Source: Linnemannia elongata | Taxonomy: Eukaryota; Mortierellomycota; Mortierellomycetes; Mortierellales; Mortierellaceae | NCBI GenBank assembly: GCA_036320915.1 | Contig: JAXBDG010000017.1 | Coordinates: 62,001-126,000, forward strand | Length of the DNA stretch: 64,000 nt | Direction: 5' to 3' | In this document: positions 55,059 through 64,000 of the stretch, piece after piece | How positions within the stretch are numbered: position 1 is the stretch's first letter | How the letters are laid out: the number at the start of each line of letters is the position of its first letter | Made by a program: the position numbers and the translations under genes | Notes under the pieces: generated by a model | Databases searched by the model: none | What the model was told of the DNA's origin: nothing | The model's input: only the letters and a program-made list of their open reading frames with translations

Positions 55059-58000
55059 CTACTGAAGAACTTTTTCAACTCGTTCCTTCACCCAGGCACA
55101 GATCCTTTCACCCGCCTCGCGTGTACCATCATCCTCATTACCACTGGACTGAGTTTCGACTCTGGAGACAGCAGAGACCTTGGCATCCGTGAAGTAATTG
55201 TCCTGCAATTCGTTCACCACAGTGTCAACAAACCATTTCACAAACCCGTCAGCCTCGTCAGAAGTTGCCTCTGTTCTTTGGATCACTCTCAGGTTTTGAG
55301 CTTGGTCGGAGGCAGGTGAAGGCTTTCGGCGCTGGTTTGGATGGACCGGTGAAGAGCTCGTCTTTTCTTGAGCGATTGTGATGGCGGAAGCAGAAGAGGA
55401 GAACTCTGTTTCTTCCATTTGGGTATATTCGCCTGCGATGTCCAGATCCGCAACAGTATCCATATCCTGTCGTTGTGCCTTTGTTACTTGCTCCTCTTGT
55501 TGCTGTTGCTCCTTCTCTTCCTGCTGCTGGTCTGGCAAATCGATCATAGCCTTTTCATCAGGAATGGAAGAACCGAAGAACTGTGGCAGGCCAATGAGTC
55601 CTTTAACCTGATCAACCAAAAACTCTTTGATCTGTGTAAATCGAGTCCCCACTAGACTGGACACCTCATTCCAAAACACCTGAGCATGGCTCTTGATGCA
55701 ATCTAGAGCAAGGGCTCCGACCCTCGGATCCCAGATCGACTTGAGGTCGATGGACCCATCGGGGTGGATCAATGTGTTGATATCGTCCTGGGCAACTTTT
55801 TTGGCCCATGTATCGTCGCCGCTGGCGTCTTTGCCATCGATATGGGCGGAGGCGTTGCGAGAGCAGATCCAAAAGAGGAAGTTACGAAGGTCGGCGCGGA
55901 AGCGGAGGATGAAGGGTGGGAGGAAGGCGTTAAGGATTGAGGTCAAGATCGAGAAACGGGAGACCGCTCGGGGACCTTGGAAGACCGGGTTGTGGGCAAA
56001 AGAGGGGGGATAAGATGTGCGGAAGGAGTACAGGGTGTCGACTTGGTCGTGGGTATCAAAGTCGAGGGTTGAGTCGCCGTCGCTACCTTCCGGGATCTCG
56101 AGCTTGGAGACGGTTATGCTTTCAAAGAGGAGATCCTGATAAGGCTCCATTTCGTCACTCAGGATGAGGTTGTTGACAATCAGATTAAGGGATTCCTCAA
56201 ACGACTCTGTCTGCGCCTCGACTAGCTTGTCTATGACAGATTCGAGTTCCTGGAGAACAGGATCCTTTGTCTCTGGCTCCTGTGCGCCTTGAGATGAAGA
56301 AGGGGGAACTGATTCTGAGTTGGAGACTGGTAGTGACTGTAGAGGAGTCGACAGTTTTTCTTCACTCTTGAAGTCTGTATCCTTGATGACAATGTCCTTG
56401 CGATCTCTGTAGACAACTGGGTGAAGTGGAATGATCGGATTTGTTGCAACAGTCATGGTCCTAGTGGAGCTTCCTGAGACGAGATGCAGGGTTTTGACAG
56501 GGGGAGAAACGGTGGCATTGCGCGCGATTTGGATCACATCATGGAGCGACAGCTTTTGGTGCCGGACGAATTGTGCCTTTTGTGTGCTTCGTCGATGGTG
56601 GTGGTGTCCACGAACTCTCTTTAGCGACCTTTGTCTCAAAGCTAATATAGCCATAGAGTCACAGGGGAAAAGATAATGGTTAAAAAAACGTCCGCCTATA
56701 ATGGAGAGAACACCAGTTCTAGAAGCAACCATATTATACCTTTCTGTGGGCTGCCCGTTTTGATCGGTCCTTTCTGCTGTATTTCTTCGTCCTCCCAGTC
56801 ATCGTCGGCGTCTGCCTTGTCCTGATTCTGTGCATCCCGCTCGTCATCGATGTAGTCACGGTCTTCAATTTCCACATGTTCCTTCTCCCTGGTAATATCG
56901 TCCGGCTTGTTAAGACGAAGCCGATGTGATGGAGACCCCGTTTCGCCGCCGGGATGGCCATGAGGGAACAAGTCGAACGGGTTCGGAAGGGAAATTCCTG
57001 GGAAGAGAGCAAATCCTGGCCGCTTGGTAGGTAATGGACTTGATGCTATAGTCGCGGCTACAGTTGTTGTAGTGGTCACTGTTGAGACTTCCTTGGCGGC
57101 AGTTGTCGTAGTTGGAGCAGCGGCGGCAACGGTCTTGGTGATTGACTTTGGAGGATCAGCGGGCTTGAACAGGTCGAACGGGTTAGGTAGGATGACTCCA
57201 GGGAAAATGTTGATTCCTGATTTGGAGAGGGTCGGGCTTGTTGTTGTTGTGGTAGTACTGGTCGTCCTTGTTGTCGTCGTCATTGTTGTAGTGACGGTGG
57301 GCTTAAGGATCTCTTTTGCGAGAGTTGTTGTACTCGCATCAACATCAGCAGTGGTAGTGGTCGGCTTCGGTGGCTCTGCAGGCTTGAAGAGGTCGAACGG
57401 ATTTGGGATAGTAATGCCAGGGAATACAATGATTCCTGACTTGGCGTGAGTCGGGGTTGCTACTGTTGTCGTAGTTGTTGTTGTCGCTTTTGTCGTCGTT
57501 GAAAGCTCTTTTGCAGTAGTCGTTGTCGTCGTGGGAACGTCCTTTGCGGTAGTCGTGGTAGCCGGAGCAACGACAGCGGCAGTAGGAATAGTAGTTGTAG
57601 TGAAGGTGGTGGTCGATTTTGGTGGCTCTGCAGGCTTGAACAGATTGAATGGGTTCGATATAATGATGCCTGGAAATATGGTGATGCCTGGCTTGGTTGG
57701 AGTCGGATTCTCGATCGTAGTGGTTGTGCTTGGAATAGGCTGTAAAGAGAAAGAGGTGACAACTGCTGCCTCATCGACGGTGGTGGCGTCTGGCTTTGAT
57801 TTAGAGGGTGATGAAGATGGAGAAGGGCCTTCCATGCCAGGTTTCTGCGGTAGAGCTTTGGATGTCGTAGCTGGTGGACCAGTCTCCTTGGTAGTCACTG
57901 AAGCAACTATCGATGGTATGGTGACAACTGTAGGAGGGGTTGTAAAGGCGAGTGAAACGGTTGTTGCGACCTTGTCTGGTATGAGGACCGTTGTGATGAA

Positions 58001-58144
58001 CTGAGCAGTGGTGGTGATGTTGCCGAGGTGGGTGCCGTTGACATTGGGCTTTTTGCCGGGAGAGAGGAGCACTGTTGTGCCAAAGATAATAACTCCAATG
58101 AGGACTGGAGCGAGGATAAGAAGAACAGTCGATACCATCGTCAA
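55059..58144 (-). CDS. membrane-anchored Thr-rich protein with four FPGI-NPFDLF repeats
   Basis: Exons 58144-56740 and 56641-55059 joined at GTATAAT...TATTAG give 995 residues; without splicing the frame ends after 482. Residues about 7-28 (VLLILAPVLIGVIIFGTTVL) are a single hydrophobic segment followed by PGKKP, so by the positive-inside rule the long remainder is predicted cytosolic. Residues 100-400 are Thr/Pro-rich and contain four copies of a unit: FPGIIISNPFNLFKPAEPPK, FPGITIPNPFDLFKPAEPPK, FPGVILPNPFDLFKPADPPK and FPGISLPNPFDLF, with NPF near residues 162, 246, 319 and 389. NPF binds EH domains of endocytic adaptors, hence a possible trafficking role. The C-terminal half has charged helices (FVDTVVNELQDNYFTDAKV) and matches no family I know. 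The reverse topology (wall or secreted) cannot be excluded. Confidence 0.7.
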
Positions 58145-58653
58145 AAAACTCTCTGTGAGTGATTAAATGCTGTGGATTGAGCTTTCAAAAGAAGGAAAAG
58201 GATGGAAAGTGAGGAAGATAAAGAAAAAGAAACGCATCAACAATAAACAGAGAAAACGAGAAAGAGGTAACTGAAAGGAGTCTTAGTTAGCACAAGTCGG
58301 AAGGTGTCCCCTCCTTTCCTTTTTTTCATTTCTTTCACTTGCCGACGTGTGTTCTGTTAGTCGACACTGGAACGGTCATTATGGTATTGCACAATCAAAT
58401 AGAGGAGCGGCGGATAGAACAGGGTGGACGCGTCTTTGAGAGACGGAGCCAAAAATGACAAAGTGATTGATCGGTGATAGAGAACCGGACGCGACACGGG
58501 CAAAGACAATCAGTTGAGGGGTCATAGGAGGCGAGTCACACACATTCACGCGCGCTGCAATTGACCAAGAAAAAGACAAGGCATGGCAGGCGCACTCAGT
58601 TATGCTCCACATCCCTCTTTTCTTCCTTCTTCCTTGCTCCTCACACTGACTGA
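58145..58653. promoter_or_regulatory. bidirectional upstream region, NPF-repeat gene (-) / PHOSPHO-type phosphatase (+)
   Basis: 509 bp between divergent start codons. Purine-rich near 58180-58270 and CT-rich at 58605-58640, consistent with short leaders for each gene. No specific site assigned. Confidence 0.5.
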
Positions 58654-59780
58654 ATGGCACCCGCAGGACTCGCATGCTTCGACTTTGACTGGTACACACC
58701 CTCACTCAGGACGTTATTTTACAGACAAGCTCGCTCATGGAAAGAAACGCAGCAACCACAACTGAACCTTTCATTCCTTTCAATTCTCGTCCATTCCTCC
58801 TTTACTTCAAACAGGTCGCTCATCGACACAGATTCCGACCGCTTCGTGATCGAGTACCTGTCCCCGGTCCTTCGTAACAAACTCGACACCAGCCCCATGC
58901 AATGGACTGACCTCCAGTAACGTATCACCACCAGGCACTATACCTTGATACACTGTCGACCTGGTTGTGTGGTCGTTTCACACCTGTAGCTAACCACACT
59001 GCGCGTTATTGCTATCGTGATGCAATAGAAATGAGTGCCTCAAGGAGTATCACGAGCAGGGTGGAAGAGGCCACAAGATTCGGGAGTCGTTGACAAAAAT
59101 CCCCTTGGACAATAAGATGATTCAGGCGTGCCAACTGCTTTACTCTAAGGGCTGGATGCTTGCCATCGTCTCGGACGCCAACCAGGTCTACATCGAGGGC
59201 ATCCTTGAGGTACAGTGGCTTTCTTTTTATCTCTTGGGATTTACCCGGCCGCTGCTACTGTGTTTGTTCGTTCTCACGCTAACGACAACCGTTTGTGTCC
59301 AACAAACAATGACAACTTTGTTAGCACTACGGGATCAGGAACTTATTCAGCGCCATTATCACCAATCCTGCATTCTGGGATGCACACGACCGCCTTCACA
59401 TCCAACGACTTATTCCAGCTGACGGAACACCTCACGGATGCCCTACTGGAGTCTGCAGTCTGAACATTTGTAAAGGACAAGAGGTCGACAAGTTGCTGTC
59501 ACAGCTGGGTAATGATGACCAGGCAAGAATTACTGTTGAGTTGTCTGAAGAGCCAGCAGCAGCGCTCAGGATGCTGTACGTGGGTGATGGCCGGAACGAT
59601 TACTGTCCCGCACTTCGAATGAAGTCTTTGCACGATATCTACTTTGTGAGGAAGGGTCGTTCACTGGAAAAGTACCTTAACAAGACTGATGCACCTGGAA
59701 TCCGGGAGGCTATTTATGCAAGGGTCGTGTACTGGGACAAGGCGGATGAAATTCTATCAGAGCTTCAGTCAGTCCTGTAG
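58654..59780 (+). CDS. PHOSPHO1/2-type HAD phosphatase
   Basis: Four exons, 58654-58691, 58815-58916, 59029-59209 and 59325-59780, give 258 residues. HAD motif I is ACFDFDWSLIDTDSD (nucleophile D10, acid/base D12), split by intron 1 inside the Trp codon. Motif II is MLAIVSDANQVYIEGIL and the Mg-binding motif is YVGDGRNDYCPAL. HYGIRNLFSAIITNPAFWD and the CSLNICKGQEVDKLL segment match the PHOSPHO1/2 family. Characterised members hydrolyse phosphoethanolamine/phosphocholine (PHOSPHO1) or pyridoxal phosphate (PHOSPHO2); which applies here cannot be decided. The protein is soluble, with no signal peptide. The second donor overlaps CCAGTAA, so retention of that intron stops translation. AATAAA lies near 59978. 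Confidence 0.92.
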
Positions 59781-60234
59781 ACACCAATGGCAGAAGTTGA
59801 TGCCGTCGGACAACCAACAGAGACCTTGTAGGTTTTCGGAAAATATAGCAGCTTGCAAAATGAAACATCTTTCGTTTTTGTATATGTGCTTGTGCGGGTG
59901 CATGCTTCATTATCTGTTGTATTTCATCCTTTTGTAGTGATGTTCTCATCCTTGCGTAGGTGAAAGCGAGGAACGCAAATAAAAGTGAAGAGGAGATGCG
60001 ATGTTAAATGAGATTGGGTTCTAGGCGCGTGGGTTGTAAAAGTGTCCTGCTCTCGTTGACAACGGCGCGAGTGACTACAACACAATGTTGTTGCTCAGCT
60101 GAGCTCTTACCGTCAGACTTTCAACCACACTACAGCTGCATTGCACTAACTGAATGATGTGAAAATCCAGCAGTCGTTGTAAACTAATACTTAGTACCAC
60201 ATTCCAAAGTGGTGACCACCTGGACCCCGAGGAG
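59781..60234. other. phosphatase 3' flank up to the retroelement
   Basis: AT-rich 3' flank with an AATAAA near 59978. The last 60 bp (60175-60234) read on the minus strand as a short frame continuous with the target-site sequence (GGPWGPPRGPGGHHFGMWY), possibly a remnant of an older sequence into which the element inserted. Confidence 0.4.
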
Positions 60235-60840
60235 GGCCCCAGGGACCTCCTTTTTTTTTTTTTTTTTTTTTTCGTACACAATTTTATTTCTCTGAAGAAT
60301 AGAACAAAGGAGGCATTTGGAAGTAAAGGGGACTACAGACCAAACTCTTCAGTGAACCATCCGTCAGTCACAGTCCGGTCCGAGACCTGGCTCTGCGCAA
60401 CAATTGTCGCTGCTCCTCACAGCAATAACGGAAGAAAATAAAACTATATACGGATGAAGGGGATTCTTCCCATCCTCTCCATCAATGTTAACCTCCTTCT
60501 TCCCAACAAGCTATCTAACAGCCGTTCATCAGCTGCTCGTGGATTCTTGGTCGCTCCAGGGCATGTCCGATCCTCATGTGTGGCTAGCGAAGCGCCACAC
60601 GGGCAGAAACCATCGTGTGTGATGTAACCATATCCTTGACTCCAGTCACCACGAGGACCTGTGTATTTGGATGTCTTGTCCTTCACAGAGATGCCCTGGG
60701 TCTGCTCCCACTCGATAGTCGCGGAGCATCGGGGTTTCCAGATCCGCTCTGAGGCCTGCGTCTCCAGGTAGCCAACAAATTTGTGGAGGACCGTCTTGGC
60801 GATGGACTGTGGGGGCTCATCACAGGCCCCAGGGACCTCC
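60235..60840 (-). mobile_element. 5'-truncated non-LTR retroelement copy with 16-bp target-site duplication
   Basis: The identical 16-mer GGCCCCAGGGACCTCC occurs at 60235-60250 and 60825-60840. Between them, on the minus strand, lies a frame of 126 codons (60824-60444), a 3' untranslated stretch containing AATAAA, and a poly(A) tail (T run 60251-60271). This is the signature of target-primed reverse transcription. The frame begins directly at the duplication, so the copy is truncated at its 5' end. It contains YLETQASERIWKPRCSATIE, EWEQTQGISVKDK and a Cys/His cluster (FCPCGASLATHEDRTCPGA), which resembles the C-terminal end of LINE-type polyproteins. A processed copy of a cellular mRNA is the alternative. 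It ends about 100 bp upstream of tRNA-Asp. Confidence 0.82.
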
Positions 60841-60942
60841 AGAAAGATTTTTTTTTTTGTAGCGGTGTGGCTATGCTAGTCACGTGATAGTATAAAATTT
60901 GGAACAAAGAAGTTATTAAAATCTGCTCTGCAACAAGCACCT

Positions 60943-61014
60943 TCCTTGGTAGTATAGTGGTGAGTATCTCCGCCTGTCACGCGGAAGACCGGGGTTCAAT
61001 TCCCCGCCAAGGAG
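60943..61014 (+). tRNA. tRNA-Asp (GTC)
   Basis: A 72-nt cloverleaf: acceptor stem TCCTTGG pairs with CCAAGGA and a G discriminator; the D-arm region is GTATAGTGGTGAGTAT; the anticodon arm CCGCCTGTCACGCGG carries anticodon GTC; the T arm is CGGGGTTCAATTCCCCG. No intron. A T run at 61020 serves as Pol III terminator. Confidence 0.97.
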
Positions 61015-62016
61015 ATTACCTTTTTGTTATGATCGTTTTTTGCCATCAACTTCTGTCAAACAGTGTTTGTAGTGTCGAGCCCTTTTCCCGTACGATATCT
61101 TTTTCTTTTTTTTGCCTACATATTGCAAATCTGCTCATGGAGAGCGATACCTCGGCGCGATATATTGTAAGTTCATTTGGTTTTTCTAGCTTTGTATTAA
61201 TAGCATTCAAAACCAAGATACGACCATAGACTGGATCTTTCTTGCCGTGTGAGACTGTAACAGTAGACCAGCCAAATAATAATACTCTTCTTTCCTTGGT
61301 TTCTTCCCTCCTTGTATTCTTTTTACTTGCACTGTTGTTCGATGAATCGAGTCTTTATCCACTAGAACTAATATCGCCCAGGACTCGATTCGTTTACTAT
61401 CATTGTCTATCGTCCGTATCCCTAAAAGAAGTGAGAATTTTAAGAAGAAAAATGATATCGTTTCTCCTCCAACCCCACACATCAAAGAATCTTAAAAACT
61501 GTTCCACCAGGTAAAAAGAAAAAAAAACCATAAAAGTCGTGTCCGCCGCCGCCGCCGCCGTCGAGAAAAAAAGTGAACGAGGTAGGCACGTCACCCCTCA
61601 ACCTTCCACTCATCTCTTCACTAGGAAGAGCCGCAACGAGTAAGATAGGTCGATGCTACTCAAGTACCCTGGGTCCATCACTGACAGGTTTATCTTGTAA
61701 GTTGTCACTCGTGGATCAAAATAAAAGACAATAAAACACTCCATTCTCTTTCACTCCACTTGCAGCTCGAATGGACACCCTGGTGAAGCGCAATGCACTG
61801 AACAAAGCTATGGAGAACGTAATAAGGGGCAGAAAGTATGAGCGAAGAAAACGAAAGAGGTAAAAGTGGCGTCGTGTCCTACTGCGGCTCAGCCCTTGTT
61901 CAATTTTACCAATCCCTCCCCTTCCCTTTTTCCCTCTCCCTTCTTTTCGCCATTTCCACCTCAAATCATCCAGCCAGATTCTCTTTGGATGACCAGTCTC
62001 GCTTCTGCTCTTCTCC
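61015..62016. other. tRNA 3' flank and upstream region of the F-box gene
   Basis: About 1 kb without a recognisable gene. There is a GCC repeat at about 61544-61560 and a CT-rich block at 61910-61950 preceding the F-box start. Confidence 0.5.
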
Positions 62017-64000
62017 ATGGCAATTATATCAACATCAATATCACCACCCTCCCCCTCCCTTCCTAATCAAGCCCTGCTCATCGTCGAACTACTCGAGCGC
62101 GTCGGTTCTCATCTCGCTCCACCGGACCTTCTTTCCTGTGTTCAAGTCTCTCAATACTGGAACTCTGTTCTCATACCACGCCTTTGGCACACAATTGACG
62201 ACCGTCTCTACTCATGGGCATGTATTCTCAATATGTATGTCTCTCACACGGCACCAAGGCTCCTGCGCATCGTCAAGGCCGCGCAGGACGCCAATAGAAG
62301 CAGCAGCAGCAGCAGCAGCAACAACAACATTAGGGGGTCCACCAATGCCATCGAGGAAGGAAAGGTGCTGGGGCAGATCGCACTCGATGTGTGGCCCAGC
62401 AAGAGAGCCGAGACTGTTCGCTGGCTCTTCAACGTCTTCAAGAAGCATGGTCGATACGTCAGGGTTCTTCGAGTCTCTTGGCCAGTTGTCATCCGTGTCG
62501 CTGGAATAACTGGACACTGTAATCAGCTTCAAGACCTGACGGTCCACCCTATTGCGATGAGGCAAGGTCCAGCGAGGAATAGAGAGGAGGTTGTAGTGAG
62601 GCGACAGCAATATATGGCGGACGTAACATGGACCGAAAATTATACAGGACCTACAGCGGACTGGCCAGGATTCTGGAGGCGCATCGCTGACGAAGACGAT
62701 GAAGCGAGATTTTGGTCGACGAATCCTCCTTACCTCTTGGATGAAGATCCTCTTTGGCTTAACTGGGGTATCGTCCAACGATTCTGGATTCTGGTCCTCC
62801 GCAACTCCATGCTTGAACATCTCTCCTTGGGCCGAGGTCTCAAGACCCTGGTGCCTTTAACCTCTCAGGGACTTGTCTACTATATATTGGGAACACTCTC
62901 TAGACTGAAAACCCTCGACAACCGGTTCATGGGGTTTGACCTTCAGAAAGTTCTGGAGCACACATCAACTACTCACAGTGGGCGCAACAGGAACTTATTT
63001 TATTTCATGGACAGCGGCTGTGCATCAGTCTTGCGACTTGAGAAGGACTTTGCTCACTTGACAACACTTGCAATCAAGGGGTCCGTCGAGTCGTCATATG
63101 TCCTCATGTTTCTGAAACGACTTGCCAATCTTGACCAACTCTTCCTGGGACGGATCACCTTGAGCGATGAAGGACAGTCCCTTTTTGTCGACACGGACGA
63201 TAGCTACGAGGATAAATCGCGCCCTTTTGCGCTTTCAGGATTGCATCTGTTTCTAGTTGGAGGACCCACGGCCGAGTATAAGCCGATTCACGAAGCCCTG
63301 GCGACACATCTGATCCCTCGACTGCCCCTCTTGACCCAGCTGACAGCTGAGGTGTTGACTCCAAAGATGGCTAGAGCGCTGGCGACCCACTGCAAACAGT
63401 TTCGAGTATTCCGACAAAGTGGAGACGGCGAATGTATCAACGAGAATCTTACCGTGAAGACTGAGCTGAATGTGGTGAGCATCCTTCTGGAATCTTGTCC
63501 CAACCTGACAACCATCGACGCCATCCAGCACCGAATCGACGCCACTTATCTTGCAGAACATCCTTGGGCTTGTGAGGCGACGCTAGAGACCTTTCGCTGT
63601 CAGATTATCGGCTTTGAACGTTTGACGTTTGAGGAGTATCAGGACATGTCGATGTCGGAACAGGATACAATACAGTCGCCGAGTCGAGGCGCAGCGGAGG
63701 AAAAGTACAAGAGATCTCAGGAGCAACATCATCGAGTCTACGAATGCCTGTCTCGTCTGGTTCGTCTACAGACATTGGACCTTGGCAGCGACGTTAAGAG
63801 TGCGGAGTTTCACCTCTTTGGTGATGGTGGGGATGAGCCGACCAAAGAGGTGAACGGTCGGATACACTTGATTGACAGTAACCCAATCATGGACTGTCTA
63901 GAGCTTTCCTTGACTTCGGGTCTCGACCAGCTGGCAACACTCGGGAACCTAAAGGTGTTTGGCTTTGAAGGGTTGGATCATCGGATTGAAACAGCGGAGC
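62017..64000 (+). CDS. F-box protein with LRR-like C-terminal part (3' partial)
   Basis: The frame from ATG 62017 stays open to the window end, 661 codons, without introns. Residues about 15-60 form an F-box (NQALLIVELLERVGSHLAPP, DLLSCVQVSQYWNSVLIPRL, WHTIDDRLYS). After a Ser/Asn run (AGC repeats near 62302-62322), the remainder has repeated leucine-rich strand motifs: VRVLRVSWPVVIRVAG, LEHLSLGRGLKTL, LTTLAIKGSVE, LQTLDLGSDV and LKVFGFEG. F-box proteins bind Skp1 and recruit substrates to SCF ubiquitin ligases; the LRR-like part would bind the substrate. Such intronless F-box genes are expanded in Mortierella-type fungi (general knowledge). The substrate is unknown. Confidence 0.85.
   Translation, partial: MAIISTSISPPSPSLPNQALLIVELLERVGSHLAPPDLLSCVQVSQYWNSVLIPRLWHTIDDRLYSWACILNMYVSHTAPRLLRIVKAAQDANRSSSSSSSNNNIRGSTNAIEEGKVLGQIALDVWPSKRAETVRWLFNVFKKHGRYVRVLRVSWPVVIRVAGITGHCNQLQDLTVHPIAMRQGPARNREEVVVRRQQYMADVTWTENYTGPTADWPGFWRRIADEDDEARFWSTNPPYLLDEDPLWLNWGIVQRFWILVLRNSMLEHLSLGRGLKTLVPLTSQGLVYYILGTLSRLKTLDNRFMGFDLQKVLEHTSTTHSGRNRNLFYFMDSGCASVLRLEKDFAHLTTLAIKGSVESSYVLMFLKRLANLDQLFLGRITLSDEGQSLFVDTDDSYEDKSRPFALSGLHLFLVGGPTAEYKPIHEALATHLIPRLPLLTQLTAEVLTPKMARALATHCKQFRVFRQSGDGECINENLTVKTELNVVSILLESCPNLTTIDAIQHRIDATYLAEHPWACEATLETFRCQIIGFERLTFEEYQDMSMSEQDTIQSPSRGAAEEKYKRSQEQHHRVYECLSRLVRLQTLDLGSDVKSAEFHLFGDGGDEPTKEVNGRIHLIDSNPIMDCLELSLTSGLDQLATLGNLKVFGFEGLDHRIETAE

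Noticed and set aside
1..64000. CRISPR arrays, bacterial operons, prophage or viral genes, rRNA.
   Set aside because: No spaced identical repeats, no Shine-Dalgarno-led gene strings and no viral or rRNA signatures were seen; the window is eukaryotic throughout.

Overview
The window looks like nuclear DNA of an early-diverging filamentous fungus, most likely Mucoromycota/Mortierellomycotina (Mortierella or Linnemannia-like). The reasons are many short spliceosomal introns (GTAAGT/GTATGT donors, CTAAC-like branch sites, TAG acceptors), pyrimidine-rich leaders, dense A/T tracts and Q-rich regulators. The gene set also fits: an SS18-type protein, a metazoan-like UBAP1, a large NACHT-pentapeptide-WD40 protein and an F-box/LRR-like gene. 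The species assignment is an inference; the gene models below were spliced by hand from the sequence.

Layout. 1-727 (+): 3' part of a MAPEG-like membrane protein with a His-rich loop. 843-11904 (-): four genes head to tail, an SS18/SSXT-like SWI/SNF subunit, a UBAP1-like ESCRT-I subunit, the GID4 substrate receptor of the GID/CTLH ubiquitin ligase, and Mediator subunit 27 (10 exons). 12897-16076 (+): ribosomal proteins uL22 (RPL17) and eS24 (RPS24). 18472-21267 (+): a DHA2-type MFS transporter. 22948-23916 (+): a Q/P-rich protein with a Cys-rich tail. 25156-25811 (-): a small RRM/glycine-rich RNA-binding protein. 28727-33916 (+): a 1,729-residue intronless STAND (NACHT) protein with pentapeptide and WD40 repeats. 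34586-40957 (-): a DIP2/Cmr2-type protein with two adenylate-forming-like domains. 43610-45114 (-) and 46028-48467 (+): Rtr1/RPAP2 CTD phosphatase and adenylosuccinate synthetase, divergent. 52519-53111 (+): an Ecl1-type small zinc protein. 55059-58144 (-): an unrecognised membrane-anchored protein with four NPFDLF-type repeats. 58654-59780 (+): a PHOSPHO-family HAD phosphatase. 60235-60840: a 5'-truncated retroelement copy with a perfect 16-bp target-site duplication. 60943-61014 (+): tRNA-Asp(GTC). 62017-64000 (+): an F-box protein running off the window.

The coding genes are mostly housekeeping: transcription (SS18, MED27, Rtr1), ubiquitin and endosomal sorting (GID4, UBAP1, F-box), translation, purine synthesis and lipid-linked metabolism. 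Little links them functionally. The most unusual content is the NPF-repeat membrane protein, the Apaf-1-like STAND gene sitting between two diverged copies of an ~88-bp repeat with a ~130-bp hairpin element in its upstream region, the fungal SS18-like and UBAP1-like genes, and the retroelement beside a tRNA gene.
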